DNA of 64,000 bases, taken from positions 4,730,001-4,794,000 of the forward strand of contig NZ_QBTZ01000001.1 of NCBI RefSeq assembly GCF_003058055.1, written 5' to 3'. The number at the start of each line of letters is the position of its first letter. Position 1 is the first letter of the stretch. This document shows positions 28,998 to 38,461 of the stretch, one piece after another. Made by a program: the position numbers and the translations under genes. Origin of the DNA: Acidovorax sp. 107. Its GTDB lineage: Bacteria; Pseudomonadota; Gammaproteobacteria; Burkholderiales; Burkholderiaceae_C. The notes beneath the pieces were generated by a model, which was given only the letters and a program-made list of their open reading frames with translations, ran no database searches and was not told where the DNA came from.

Positions 28998-30383
28998 ATG
29001 CAAAAGATCCACAGCGCCTCTGTGGCGTACCCCCATACCTCCTCAGTGCGCTCTGCACCGCCCCGGCGTTCTAGTACAGCCGCTGCTACGCTGTGGCAAA
29101 CTGCCTGCGCCGTGGCGGCGTTGGGTGTGGCCTTGGCGGGCCCAGCCCAGGCGCAGGCCCCGGCATTGCCTGCGCCCGAAACGGTGACGCTGGACAAGCT
29201 GGGCTACATGAGCACCTTCCCGCCCGAGGGGGCGCAGCGGGTGGACCTGAGCAACTCGTACAAATACCCGCAGCTGCGCTGGGCCGTGCAGCACCTGCGC
29301 GAGCTGCAGCCCACGCGCAATATCCGCAGGGGGGGTGCCGCGCCCTCGGCCCTGCCCGCCGACCCGCGACCACTGGGCACTGTGGCATTCGATGACGACA
29401 AGGGCCAGCCCATCACGGTGGACCAATGGTTCACCCGCACCTACACCGATGCCCTGGTGGTGATGCACAAGGGCCGCGTGGTGTACGAGCGCTACGACAA
29501 CCAGATGAAGCCCTACACGCCGCATCTGCTGTTCTCGGTCACCAAATCGTTCACCGGGCTCATGGCGGCGCAGCTGGTGCACGAGGGCAAGATCGACCCC
29601 GAGGCGCTGGTGACCAAGTACGTGCCCGAGCTGGCAGAGTCGGCCTGGGGCGACATGAAGGTGCGCGATGTGATGGACATGACGGGCGCCGTGCGCTTCC
29701 GCGAGGTCTACACCGACCCGACCACCGAGATCTTTGGCTACAGCTGGTCCAGCGGCCTGCTGCCCCGTCCGCCGGGCTACCAGGGGCCGACCAACGTGTA
29801 CGACTTCCTCAAGACGCTCAAGAAGGAAGGCGAACACGGCGCCGGGTTTGTGTACCGCACCGTACATTCGGAGGTGCTGGGCTGGATCGTGTCGCGCGCT
29901 ACCGGCAAACACTGGGCGGAGCTGATGAGCGACAACATCTGGCAAAAGCTGGACACCGAGGAAGACGCCCATGTGATGGTGGACAGCGTGGGTACGCCCC
30001 TGCAGGGCGCAGGCCTTAACGCCACGGCGCGCGACCTGGCGCGGTTTGGCGAGATGCTGCGCCTGGGCGGCAGCTTCAACGGCCAGAAGATTTTTGACAA
30101 GGCCGTGATCGACGACACCGCCAAGGGCGGTGACCGCGAGAAGTTCAAGATGGGGGGCATGGCCTTTCGGCCCGGTTACAGCTACCGCAACCAGTGGTGG
30201 GTGCTGCACAACGCCGATGGTGCCTACGAGGCTGCGGGCATCCACGGCCAGTTCATCCATGTGAACCCTGCCGCCGAGATGGTGGTGGTCAAGCTGTCGT
30301 CCCACCCTGTGGCGGGGGCAGGCTTTACGCACCCGCTTACCCTCAAGGCCTGGGCGGCGCTGGCGCAGGCGGTGCGCCGCTGA
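28998..30383 (+). CDS. Secreted serine hydrolase, beta-lactamase class C fold
   Basis: 461 residues. A long n-region and hydrophobic core end in GPAQAQA, so it is probably exported. The SxxK catalytic motif is SVTK in LLFSVTKSFTGLMAAQLV, and a candidate catalytic tyrosine is in GFVYRTVHSEVLGWIV. The C-terminal strand motif is GIHGQFIHVNPAAEMVVV. The arrangement resembles 6-aminohexanoate-dimer hydrolase (NylB) and related esterases more than true AmpC beta-lactamases, because no KTG box is evident. The ATG at 28998 has GAGGAG seven bases upstream; the open frame continues 16 codons further but without family character. Natural substrate unknown. Confidence 0.85.
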   Translation: MQKIHSASVAYPHTSSVRSAPPRRSSTAAATLWQTACAVAALGVALAGPAQAQAPALPAPETVTLDKLGYMSTFPPEGAQRVDLSNSYKYPQLRWAVQHLRELQPTRNIRRGGAAPSALPADPRPLGTVAFDDDKGQPITVDQWFTRTYTDALVVMHKGRVVYERYDNQMKPYTPHLLFSVTKSFTGLMAAQLVHEGKIDPEALVTKYVPELAESAWGDMKVRDVMDMTGAVRFREVYTDPTTEIFGYSWSSGLLPRPPGYQGPTNVYDFLKTLKKEGEHGAGFVYRTVHSEVLGWIVSRATGKHWAELMSDNIWQKLDTEEDAHVMVDSVGTPLQGAGLNATARDLARFGEMLRLGGSFNGQKIFDKAVIDDTAKGGDREKFKMGGMAFRPGYSYRNQWWVLHNADGAYEAAGIHGQFIHVNPAAEMVVVKLSSHPVAGAGFTHPLTLKAWAALAQAVRR

Positions 30384-30391
30384 CGATACGC

Positions 30392-31228
30392 CTACTTCAG
30401 GTGAAACAGCGAGGCCACGGCCTCGCGGTACTGCCGCTGCCCCACAGAGTTGGTGTTGTGGTGTGAGCCGCCTTCCACCAGCACAAACTGCTTGGGCTCC
30501 CGCGCTGCCTCGTACAGCTGGCGGCCCAGCGTGGGGCGGATCAGGCTGTCGTCGCTGCCATGCACCACCAGCAGCGGCGAGCCGATGTCGGCCACCTTGC
30601 GGATGGATTCAAACCGCTGCGTGATGAGCGGCGACACCGGCAGCCAGCCCCACTTGAAGGTGCTGACCACGTCGGGAATGCTGGTGAAGGTGCCTTCGAC
30701 GATGGTGCCCTGCTCGTCGGGCACCTGGCGCGCCAGGTCGATGGCAATGGCACCGCCCAGCGAGTGGCCGAAGATGTAGCGGGGCTTGCCCGGTTGCTGA
30801 GCGGCCAACCAATCCCAGGCGGCGCGGGCGTCTTCGACGGCCGTGGCCTCCGACGGCAGGCCCGCGCTGCTGCGGCCAAAACCCCGGTAATCGATGGCCA
30901 GTACCGAGAAGCCCAGCTCCTGCATGCGCCGGATGCGGCCCGACGAGCCCGCCACGTTCCAGCGCGCGCCGTGCAGGTACAGCAGCACCGGCGCGCTGGC
31001 CTTGCCATGGGGCAGCCACAGGCCGTGCAGGCGCTCGGCCTTGCTGCTGGTGTCAGAGGTGAAGTCAATCCACACGTCCTGCATGCCTTCGGTGGACTGC
31101 GCGCCGCCCCAGCTGCGGTCGCTGGGCTGGAAGATCCATTCGCGCTGCTTGGCGTCGAGCGTGGCGCAACCGACGCTCACGGCCACAACCACTGCGAGGG
31201 ACACAAGGAGGGGGGCTCTTTTCATCAT
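30392..31228 (-). CDS. Lipoprotein alpha/beta hydrolase
   Basis: 278 residues with a lipobox (LAVVVAVSVGC), so it is probably membrane-anchored. Catalytic triad candidates: serine in the nucleophile elbow GHSLGG, aspartate in VVHGSDDSLI and histidine in VEGGSHHN. The oxyanion strand is VLLYLHGARWNVAGS. It looks like the BEM46/FrsA-type hydrolase group; substrate unknown. It is convergent with the serine hydrolase (8 bases between stops) and lies downstream of pilU on the same strand. Confidence 0.85.
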   Translation of the reverse strand: MMKRAPLLVSLAVVVAVSVGCATLDAKQREWIFQPSDRSWGGAQSTEGMQDVWIDFTSDTSSKAERLHGLWLPHGKASAPVLLYLHGARWNVAGSSGRIRRMQELGFSVLAIDYRGFGRSSAGLPSEATAVEDARAAWDWLAAQQPGKPRYIFGHSLGGAIAIDLARQVPDEQGTIVEGTFTSIPDVVSTFKWGWLPVSPLITQRFESIRKVADIGSPLLVVHGSDDSLIRPTLGRQLYEAAREPKQFVLVEGGSHHNTNSVGQRQYREAVASLFHLK

Positions 31229-31349
31229 CCAGCAGATTCTGGCCGAGGCACAAAAGTTCGGTGAGGCTGGGGATACCGCAGGAAGCAGCTGGCAGTCGGG
31301 TAACAGGCGGCGTTGCCGAGCGCTGGCTCGGCACCGTCGCTACCCACTG

Positions 31350-32483
31350 TTACGACAACCGGGAGGCCGACTGCATCGGCGAGGACGTGTCGATGGAAAG
31401 ATCCCCCGCATCCTGCGTGGTCACGCCCGCCGCCAGGCGCACACGCAGCGCCAGGTCGGTGCGTGAATCCGCGTTGTGCAGCGCCTCGTCCAGTGCGATG
31501 CGGCCGTCGGTGTAGAGCTGGTACAGCGCCTGGTCAAAGGTGCACATGCCGATCTCGGTGCTGTGGCCCATGGCCTCCTTGATGCCCGAGAACTCGCCCT
31601 TGGCGATCAAATCGGCGATGTAGGGCGAGTTGAGCATCACCTCCACCGCAGGGACCAGTTTTTCGTGCAGGCCGGGGATGAGGCGCTGCGAGATCACGCC
31701 GGCCAGGTTCAGGCTCAGATCCATCAGCAGCTGGTGGTGGGCGTCCTCGGGGAAGAAGTTGATGACCCGCTCCATCGCCTGGTTGGCGTTGTTGGCGTGC
31801 AGCGTGGACAGGCACAGGTGGCCGGTCTCGGCATAGGCAATGGCCTGCTTCATGGTGTTGCGGTCGCGGATCTCGCCGATCATGATCACGTCCGGCGCCT
31901 CGCGCAGCGCGTTTTTCAGGGCTTCTTCGTACGACTGCGTGTCGATGCCCACCTCGCGCTGGTCCACCACCGAGCGCTTGTGCGCGTGCAGGAATTCGAG
32001 CGGGTCTTCGATGGTGAGGATGTGGCCCGTCACGTTCTCGTTGCGGTAGTTGATCATCGACGCCAGCGTGGTTGATTTGCCCGAGCCGGTGGCGCCGGTC
32101 ACCAGCACCAGGCCGCGCTTGCGCAGCACCAGCTTTTCCAGCACCTGGGGCAGGCCCAGCGCGGCCAGCGGCGGGATCTTGTTCTTGATGTAGCGCACCA
32201 CCATGCCGGTTTCGCCGCGCTGCACAAAAACGTTGACCCGAAAGCGCCCCAGGTTCTCGGCCGAGATCGACAGGTTCATCTCCTGCTTGGCCTCGAACTC
32301 GCCGATCTGCTTTTCATTCATCACCGAGTAGGCCAATTGCTTGACCTGGCCTGGCAGCAAGGCAGGCATCTTCAACGGGTGCGTAACCCCTTCGATCTTG
32401 AGATTGACCGGCGCACCGACACTGAAGAAAAGGTCCGAGCCTCCCTTTTCGACCATGACGTTCAAGAAGCTGAAGATTTCCAT
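31350..32483 (-). CDS. pilU: Type IV pilus retraction ATPase PilU
   Basis: 377 residues, a PilT-type hexameric ATPase. The start MEIFSFLNVMVEKGGSDLFF followed by SVGAPVNLKIEG is the PilU version rather than PilT. Walker A GATGSGKSTT, the Asp box TIEDPLEF, Walker B VIMIGEIRD and His box GHLCLSTLHANNANQAMER are all intact. It acts with PilT in pilus retraction at the inner membrane. The frame continues upstream to 32612, but the family starts at the ATG at 32483. pilT is not adjacent here; gdhA lies upstream behind a terminator. Confidence 0.92.
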   Translation of the reverse strand: MEIFSFLNVMVEKGGSDLFFSVGAPVNLKIEGVTHPLKMPALLPGQVKQLAYSVMNEKQIGEFEAKQEMNLSISAENLGRFRVNVFVQRGETGMVVRYIKNKIPPLAALGLPQVLEKLVLRKRGLVLVTGATGSGKSTTLASMINYRNENVTGHILTIEDPLEFLHAHKRSVVDQREVGIDTQSYEEALKNALREAPDVIMIGEIRDRNTMKQAIAYAETGHLCLSTLHANNANQAMERVINFFPEDAHHQLLMDLSLNLAGVISQRLIPGLHEKLVPAVEVMLNSPYIADLIAKGEFSGIKEAMGHSTEIGMCTFDQALYQLYTDGRIALDEALHNADSRTDLALRVRLAAGVTTQDAGDLSIDTSSPMQSASRLS

Positions 32484-32549
32484 GGCGGACTCCCGAAAGT
32501 GTGCGTATTTGTTTCCAGGTGCAGCATAGCCTGCACTGCCCTGAGCACC

Positions 32550-32572
32550 AAAAACAAAGGGGCCGAAGCCCC
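32550..32572 (-). terminator. Intrinsic terminator after gdhA
   Basis: On the minus strand: GGGGC, TTCG tetraloop, GCCCC, then TTTGTTTTT. It lies about 65 bases downstream of the gdhA stop and before pilU. The UUCG loop and T-rich tail make it convincing. Confidence 0.8.
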
Positions 32573-32635
32573 AGTGATTTGCTGTGTGAACAGGCTCTTG
32601 GAACGCAAACACGTTCCAAGGCCCGGCCCTTCCCC

Positions 32636-33979
32636 CTACACCACGCCCTGCGCCAGCATGGCGTCGGCCACCTTCACAAAGCCGGCGATGTTGGCGCCGT
32701 CGATGTAGCTCACGCTTCCGTCAGCCCGCTTGCCGTAGTGCAGGCAGGCTGCGTGGATGCCCTGCATGATCTGCAGCAGGCGGGCGTCCACCTCTTCGCG
32801 CGGCCAGGACAGGCGGGCCGCGTTCTGGCTCATCTCCAGGCCAGATGTGGCCACGCCACCCGCGTTGCTGGCCTTGCCGGGCGCATACAGTACGCCTGCG
32901 GCTTCAAAGGCCTTGGCCGCTTCGATGGTCGAGGGCATGTTGGCACCTTCGGCCACGCATAGCACACCGTTTTGGATGAGCAGCTTGGCGTCGTTGGCGT
33001 CCAGCTCGTTTTGCGTGGCGCAGGGCAGGGCCACATCCACCTTCACATGCCAGGGGCGGACACCAGGCCCGAACTTCACACCCGTGCGAGAGGCGTAGTC
33101 GCTGACGCGGCCGTACAGGTGGTTTTTCACGTCCATCAGGATGGCGAGTTTTTCGGGGGTGAAGCCGTCTTCGTCCACCACCGTGCCGCTGGAGTCCGAC
33201 ACCGTCACCACCTTCGCGCCCAGTTCCATCGCCTTTTGCACCGCGTATTGCGCCACGTTGCCCGAGCCCGACACCGACACGCGCAGGCCGTCAAACGAGC
33301 GGCCCCGGGTCTTGAGCATCTCTTGCGCGAAGTACACGGTGCCATAGCCCGTGGCTTCGGGGCGGATCAGCGAGCCGCCGAACGACAGGCCCTTGCCGGT
33401 GAACACGCTGGCCGCGTTGTTGGCCAACTTCTTGTACATGCCCGCCATGAAACCCACCTCACGGCCGCCCACGCCGATGTCGCCGGCGGGCACATCGGTG
33501 TCCGGGCCCACATGGCGGTACAGCTCGGTCACGAACGCCTGGCAAAAGCGCATGACTTCGCCAGGGCTCTTGCCCTTGGGGTCGAAGTCGGAACCGCCTT
33601 TGCCACCACCCATGGGCAGCGTGGTCAATGCGTTCTTGAAGGTCTGCTCAAACGCCAGGAACTTGAGCACCGACAGGTTGACCGACGGGTGAAAGCGCAG
33701 GCCGCCCTTGTAGGGACCAATGGCCATACTGTGCTGGATGCGGTAGCCGCGGTTGACCTGCACGGTGCCATGGTCGTCCACCCAGGACACGCGAAACATC
33801 ACGACGCGCTCGGGCTCCACCAGCCGCTCCAGCAGGCCGTGCTCGGCATAGCGCGGGTGCTGCGCGATGAACGGCCACAGGCTTTCCATCACTTCGGTGA
33901 CAGCTTGCAGAAATTCCGGCTGGCCGGGATTGCGGAGCGCCACGTGGGAAAGGAAGCTTTCGGCGGTCGCGTGTTTCAT
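32636..33979 (-). CDS. gdhA: NADP-type glutamate dehydrogenase
   Basis: 447 residues, typical of hexameric NADP-dependent GdhA. It makes glutamate from 2-oxoglutarate and ammonium. The catalytic lysine region is [19 protein letters not shown], with [15 protein letters not shown] and the dinucleotide fold [12 protein letters not shown]. The gene is alone in its transcription unit: a terminator follows and a divergent gene starts 275 bases upstream. Confidence 0.96.
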   Translation of the reverse strand: MKHATAESFLSHVALRNPGQPEFLQAVTEVMESLWPFIAQHPRYAEHGLLERLVEPERVVMFRVSWVDDHGTVQVNRGYRIQHSMAIGPYKGGLRFHPSVNLSVLKFLAFEQTFKNALTTLPMGGGKGGSDFDPKGKSPGEVMRFCQAFVTELYRHVGPDTDVPAGDIGVGGREVGFMAGMYKKLANNAASVFTGKGLSFGGSLIRPEATGYGTVYFAQEMLKTRGRSFDGLRVSVSGSGNVAQYAVQKAMELGAKVVTVSDSSGTVVDEDGFTPEKLAILMDVKNHLYGRVSDYASRTGVKFGPGVRPWHVKVDVALPCATQNELDANDAKLLIQNGVLCVAEGANMPSTIEAAKAFEAAGVLYAPGKASNAGGVATSGLEMSQNAARLSWPREEVDARLLQIMQGIHAACLHYGKRADGSVSYIDGANIAGFVKVADAMLAQGVV

Positions 33980-34254
33980 GGTTCAAAGGGCTTTCAGCAT
34001 TAAAGGGTCAACAACATCGAAGGCAGCAACGCACCGGTTTGGCGCGCTGCAACATCGAATTATGTCCAAAAGTTATACGTTCATGCCGATGTCTATGCAC
34101 AATGGTGGGGAATGTGGTCCGGGTATTTGCCACATGTTGGTGCGTTTGGTGCGCGGTCTGGCCGTCATGCGTTTGCAAAACACGGGTCATGGCCTTGTCA
34201 CATGCCGAGCCCACAGTTCGGCGGTTCTACCAACAACATAGCGAGGAGAAGAGC

Positions 34255-35418
34255 ATGCACATCACTGGTGTGAAATGGGGAGCGCTGGCCTTGGTGGCCA
34301 CGCTGGCAGCTTGCGGCGGCAGCGATAACTATCCTTACCCCACGTTGAACGGCGACAAGCCCCTGGTCATCGGTCACCGTGGCACGGCGGGCTACCGGCC
34401 CGACCACACGCTGGAGGGCTACAAGCTGGCCATCGACATGGGCGCCGACTTCATCGAGCCCGACCTGGTCGCCACCAAGGACGGCGTGCTGGTCGCCCGC
34501 CATGAGCCCAACATCACGGGCACCACCGATGTCTCCACCCGCCCCGAATTCGCCAGCCGCAAGACCAAGAAGATGGTTGACGGCGTAGAGGAAGAAGGCT
34601 GGTTTGTCACCGACTTCACCCTGGCCGAACTCAAGACCCTGCGCGCCATCCAGCCCCTGTCCGACCGTGACCAGTCGTACAACGGCAAGTTCCAGATCCC
34701 CACCTTTGAAGAAGTGCTGGACCTGGCCAAGTCCGAAGGTGCCAAGGCGGGTCGCACCGTGGGCGTATACCCCGAGACCAAGCACCCCACCTACCATGTC
34801 AAGCAGGGCCTGCCGCTGGAAGACCGCCTGCTGGCCATCCTGGCCAAGTACGGATACACCTCCAAGAGCTCGCCCGTCATCATCCAGTCGTTCGAAGTCT
34901 CCAACCTCAAGTACCTGCGCACCAAGACCCAGGTGCGCCTGGTGCAGCTGGTGGACGCAGACGATGTGAACCCCGATGGCACCATGTCGCTGGTGGCCCC
35001 ATACGACAAGCCCTATGACTTTGCCGTGGCCGGTGACTCGCGCACCTTCGCCAGCCTGCTGACCCCCGCAGGCCTCAAGGAAGTCAAGACCTATGCCGAC
35101 GGCATTGGTCCCTGGAAGCCCTACCTGATCCCCTCCAAGCAAGTGGATGCCAACAAGGACGGCAAGGCCGATGACCTGAACGGCGACGGCAAGATCGACG
35201 AGCGCGACCGCGTGATGATGGCGCCCACCGATGTGGTGAAGAACGCCCACGCCGAAGGCCTGTTTGTGCACGCCTACACCTTCCGCAACGAAGCCAAGCG
35301 CCTGGCCTCGGACTTCAAGGGCGATCCCAAGGCCGAATACAAGCTGTTCTACAACCTGGGTGTGGACGGCGTGTTCAGCGACTTTGCCGACACGGCCAAG
35401 GCAGCGCGGGACAACTGA
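34255..35418 (+). CDS. Lipoprotein glycerophosphodiester phosphodiesterase with EF-hand-like segment
   Basis: 387 residues. The lipobox LVATLAACG predicts a lipid-anchored envelope protein. The GDPD catalytic core is [19 protein letters not shown] followed by [23 protein letters not shown], in the style of periplasmic GlpQ, which releases glycerol-3-phosphate from glycerophosphodiesters and needs calcium. Near residues 298-319 a DxNxDGxxDDxNGDGxxDxxD pattern forms one or two EF-hand-like calcium loops, absent from E. coli GlpQ as I remember it. GAGGAGAA precedes the ATG at 34255; the upstream open part is not family-like. A bidirectional terminator follows. Confidence 0.9.
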   Translation: MHITGVKWGALALVATLAACGGSDNYPYPTLNGDKPLVIGHRGTAGYRPDHTLEGYKLAIDMGADFIEPDLVATKDGVLVARHEPNITGTTDVSTRPEFASRKTKKMVDGVEEEGWFVTDFTLAELKTLRAIQPLSDRDQSYNGKFQIPTFEEVLDLAKSEGAKAGRTVGVYPETKHPTYHVKQGLPLEDRLLAILAKYGYTSKSSPVIIQSFEVSNLKYLRTKTQVRLVQLVDADDVNPDGTMSLVAPYDKPYDFAVAGDSRTFASLLTPAGLKEVKTYADGIGPWKPYLIPSKQVDANKDGKADDLNGDGKIDERDRVMMAPTDVVKNAHAEGLFVHAYTFRNEAKRLASDFKGDPKAEYKLFYNLGVDGVFSDFADTAKAARDN

Positions 35419-35473
35419 GAATTCATAACGGCAACCGACCGCTACAACGCGGCCCGCTTGCTGTGCAGCCGTT

Positions 35474-35500
35474 AAAAAGCCCGCTCTGGCGGGCTTTTTT
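35474..35500. terminator. Bidirectional intrinsic terminator
   Basis: AAAAAGCCCGC, loop TCTG, GCGGGCTTTTTT. The eight-pair stem has an A-run on one side and a T-run on the other. It sits between the convergent glycerophosphodiesterase gene and the 35523 gene and can serve both. Confidence 0.9.
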
Positions 35501-35522
35501 CATGCGGCGGAGTGGTGCGGGG

Positions 35523-36203
35523 TCAGAACCCCAGCGCAAATCCCACGCTGAGCAAGGTGCGCCCCTGTTGCCGGCCTATGGTGGCGTCGAGCTGCCTGCC
35601 GGGCGCCCATTCCCACCGCGCGCCGGTCTGGAACGTGGGGGCGCTGTGCTGGGTGCCAAAGGCTTCCAGGTGCGGGGTGATGGCACCCCAGCTGCGTTCC
35701 ACCGAGGCGCCCCAGGTGGCGCGCCAGGACTGGCCGCGCTCGCGCTGGCTGCCCAGGTTGGCATTGACCACGCCCCAGGTCGCGGCGCAGGTGCCGATGA
35801 GATTGAGTGCGACCACGCTGTCTGCGCTCTGCCCGGCACCTTGGCGCCTGTGCACGACGCCGACGCTGCTGCCTGCGTTGCAGCCTTGTTCTTGCGCGGG
35901 GCTCCACAGCCACTTGGCCTGCAGGCCTTGCAGGGTATGGCGCTCGTTGCGGTCACGCGCCAACACGGCGCCCAGCTCCAGACCAGCGATGGGGGTGAAG
36001 GCAGGGGCCATGTACACCGTGCCGGGCTGGCCGCGCTGGCCCTCCCACCACACTTCTATGTGGCCATGGCCCACCTCGTCCACGCCGGCATCGTCCACGG
36101 ACAGGGGGCGCCCGGCGTGGGCGGGCCAGGCCAGGCACAGGGCAGTGGTGGCCGCCAGCAGGTTTAGGGCGGGTGTAGGAGCGGTGCTGCAACGAGGGGT
36201 CAT
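35523..36203 (-). CDS. Putative exported outer-membrane beta-barrel-like protein
   Basis: About 226 residues. A signal peptide with a hydrophobic core (LNLLAATTALCLAWPAHA) precedes a mature part beginning GRPLSVDDAGVDEVGHGHIE. The rest alternates polar and aromatic residues (IEVWWEGQRGQPG, LQAKWLWSP, ARWEWAPGRQLDATIG) and ends in phenylalanine (ALGF), which suits an outer-membrane barrel. No precise family recognised. The ATG at 36203 is 67 bases after the mutL stop, so it may be cotranscribed with mutL; a start further upstream at 36281 would overlap mutL. Confidence 0.6.
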   Translation of the reverse strand: MTPRCSTAPTPALNLLAATTALCLAWPAHAGRPLSVDDAGVDEVGHGHIEVWWEGQRGQPGTVYMAPAFTPIAGLELGAVLARDRNERHTLQGLQAKWLWSPAQEQGCNAGSSVGVVHRRQGAGQSADSVVALNLIGTCAATWGVVNANLGSQRERGQSWRATWGASVERSWGAITPHLEAFGTQHSAPTFQTGARWEWAPGRQLDATIGRQQGRTLLSVGFALGF

Positions 36204-36270
36204 GGAGGGCGATGGGCAATGGCTGGAGGAGAGGGCTCTGGCTATGTCGCGGGCGGTGCGGTGCCCGCCG

Positions 36271-38358
36271 CTACCGTCCACGCAGGAACAGCGCGTCCAG
36301 CTCCTTCATGCTCAGCTGCCGCCAGGTGGGGCGGCCGTGGTTGCACTGGTCGGAACGGTCGGTGGTTTCCATCTGGCGCAGCAATGCGTTCATCTCGTCG
36401 ATGGTGAGCTTGCGATTGGCCCGCACGGCGCCGTGGCAGGCCATGGTGCCCAGGATTTCATTGCGGGCGCGTTGCACTACGGTGGTGGCGTCGTGTGCGG
36501 CCAGCTCGGCCAGCACGCTGCGGGCCAGCTCCACCGGGTCGCCCTGCGCCAGGGTGGTGGGCACGGCGCGCACGGCCAGCGTCTTGGGGGAGAAGGGCAC
36601 CACCTCCAGGCCCAGCGTGGCCAGCACCTCGGCAGACTCTTCGGCTGTGGCGACTTCCTGTGGCGTGGCGGCGAAGGTGGCAGGGATCAGCAAGGGCTGG
36701 CTCGCGATGCGCGCGCCGCTGTCCACCTGGGCCTTCAGGCGCTCGTAGACGATGCGTTCGTGGGCGGCGTGCATGTCCACCACCACCATGCCCTGGGCGT
36801 TTTCGGCCAGGATGTACACACCGTGCAACTGGGCCACGGCCTTGCCCAGGGGCCAGGCGGCTTCCTGGCCATCGCGGCCCACGGGCCAGGCCGTGGCCGG
36901 GTTGCTGGCGAGGGGTGCGGTCGTGGACGCTGCAGAGGGTGCAGCTACCTCTGCAGGCTGCGCGCCGTCCCACCCCGTGGCAGAAGCGCCGGATGCGCCG
37001 GGCATCGCGGGCGCTGCGTTCGCATCGGCCTGGGCCGAAGGTGCCCACAGCCCGCCCACTGCAGCGCCAGACGCTGGCTCAGCCATGGGGCTCGCGGAGG
37101 GCGCACCGCGGGGCGCCCACAAGGCCGCCAGATCTTCCACACGGTGACCACGTTCTTCAAATTTGATAGCGGCCTGGGTATTCCACACCGGCGCTTGGGG
37201 CGTCTGGGGCTTGAAATGCTCCGCATCACCGGCTGGAGTGGAGTTGGGCGCCGCCGCAGCCGCTGCCAGTGCGGCGGCACGGGGCGCAGCCAGCGCGTTC
37301 TCTACCGCATGGCGCACGGCCTGGTGCACCTCGCGGCTGTCCCGGAAGCGCACCTCGATCTTGGTGGGGTGCACGTTCACGTCCACACGCGCCGGGTCGA
37401 TCTCGACATACAGCGCGTAGATGGGCTGCTTGTGGCCGTGCAGCACGTCTTCGTAGGCGCTGCGGGCAGCGTGGGTGAGGACCTTGTCGCGCACAAAGCG
37501 GCCATTGACGTAGCAGTACTGGTGGTCGGGCCGCGAGCGGGCAGCGTCGGGCAGCCCTGCGCGGCCGGTGACGGTGACGGGCCCTACGCGGTGCTGCACA
37601 GCAACCGACTGGGTGACGAAGTCTTCGCCCAGCACGTCCGACAGGCGGCGTGCCAGCGCGTCATGGGCGTCCTGCACATCGCCCTGGCCGGGCACGAAGG
37701 TGGCGCGCCACTGCTCCACCAGCTTGCCTTCGTGCCAGATGGCAAAGCCCACATCGGGCCGCGCCAGCGCGTGGCGGCGCACCGATTCAATGCAGTGCGC
37801 CAGCTCGGTGGCGTCGGTCTTCAAGAACTTGCGGCGCGCGGGGGTGGAGAAGAACAATTCCTTCACCTCCACCGTGGTGCCGGTGCTGCGTGCGGCGGGG
37901 CGCAGCTCGCCGCTGCGGGCGTCCAGCAAGAAGGCGCTGGCCTGAGCGGCCGGGCGCGAGAGCAGGGCCATCTCCGACACCGACGCAATCGCAGCCAGTG
38001 CCTCGCCCCGAAAGCCCATGGTGGCCACGGTTTCCAGGTCGTTCAGGTTGGTGATCTTGCTGGTGGCGTGGCGGCGCAGGGCCACGGGCAGTTCTTCTTG
38101 CGGAATGCCGCCGCCATCGTCTTCCACCGTGATCAGCCGCACCCCGCCTGCCGAAAGGCGCACGGTGATTTGCGTGGCACCCGCGTCCAGCGCGTTGTCC
38201 ACCAGTTCTCGCACCACCGAGGCCGGGCGCTCCACCACCTCGCCGGCCGCGATCTGGCTGATCAGCTCGTCGGGCAGATCGCGGATGGGGCGGCGCGCGT
38301 TGGTGGGGGGGGTAGAGGCAGGTTGCGCCGCAGCGAGGGAGGGAGTGGTGTCGTTCAC
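36271..38358 (-). CDS. mutL: DNA mismatch repair protein MutL
   Basis: 695 residues. The GHKL ATPase domain has IAAGEVVERPASVVRELVDN, EDDGGGI and TMGFRGEALAAIAS. A long Ala/Pro-rich linker (about 350-490) leads to the C-terminal dimer/endonuclease domain. The endonuclease motifs are recognisable: DMHAAHERIVYE (consensus DQHA-x2-E-x4-E with Gln replaced by Met), ACHGAVRAN, CNHGRPTW and FLR near the end. It is therefore probably a nicking-type MutL, as expected where MutH is absent. The start is GTG at 38358, which lies inside the perfect palindrome TCACCCGGGTGA (38355-38366). It is divergent from the DedA gene. Confidence 0.96.
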   Translation of the reverse strand: MNDTTPSLAAAQPASTPPTNARRPIRDLPDELISQIAAGEVVERPASVVRELVDNALDAGATQITVRLSAGGVRLITVEDDGGGIPQEELPVALRRHATSKITNLNDLETVATMGFRGEALAAIASVSEMALLSRPAAQASAFLLDARSGELRPAARSTGTTVEVKELFFSTPARRKFLKTDATELAHCIESVRRHALARPDVGFAIWHEGKLVEQWRATFVPGQGDVQDAHDALARRLSDVLGEDFVTQSVAVQHRVGPVTVTGRAGLPDAARSRPDHQYCYVNGRFVRDKVLTHAARSAYEDVLHGHKQPIYALYVEIDPARVDVNVHPTKIEVRFRDSREVHQAVRHAVENALAAPRAAALAAAAAAPNSTPAGDAEHFKPQTPQAPVWNTQAAIKFEERGHRVEDLAALWAPRGAPSASPMAEPASGAAVGGLWAPSAQADANAAPAMPGASGASATGWDGAQPAEVAAPSAASTTAPLASNPATAWPVGRDGQEAAWPLGKAVAQLHGVYILAENAQGMVVVDMHAAHERIVYERLKAQVDSGARIASQPLLIPATFAATPQEVATAEESAEVLATLGLEVVPFSPKTLAVRAVPTTLAQGDPVELARSVLAELAAHDATTVVQRARNEILGTMACHGAVRANRKLTIDEMNALLRQMETTDRSDQCNHGRPTWRQLSMKELDALFLRGR

Positions 38359-38461
38359 CCGGGTGATTTTAGGGCGGGGCTGCGCAGGGGTATCGGGCCG
38401 GGTCAGGGTGCGATGGGGATAATGCGCCCACCTTTTTTAGCGGCGCCAGGACCCCTTCTTC

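Noticed and set aside
31314..31333. Perfect 8-pair hairpin TGCCGAGC-GCTG-GCTCGGCA downstream of pilU
   Set aside because: No T-run on either side, so I could not support a terminator. It may be chance in GC-rich DNA.
38355..38366. Perfect 12-base palindrome TCACCCGGGTGA over the mutL GTG start
   Set aside because: Too short to distinguish from chance in GC-rich sequence; it could be an operator, but no second site or regulator is visible.
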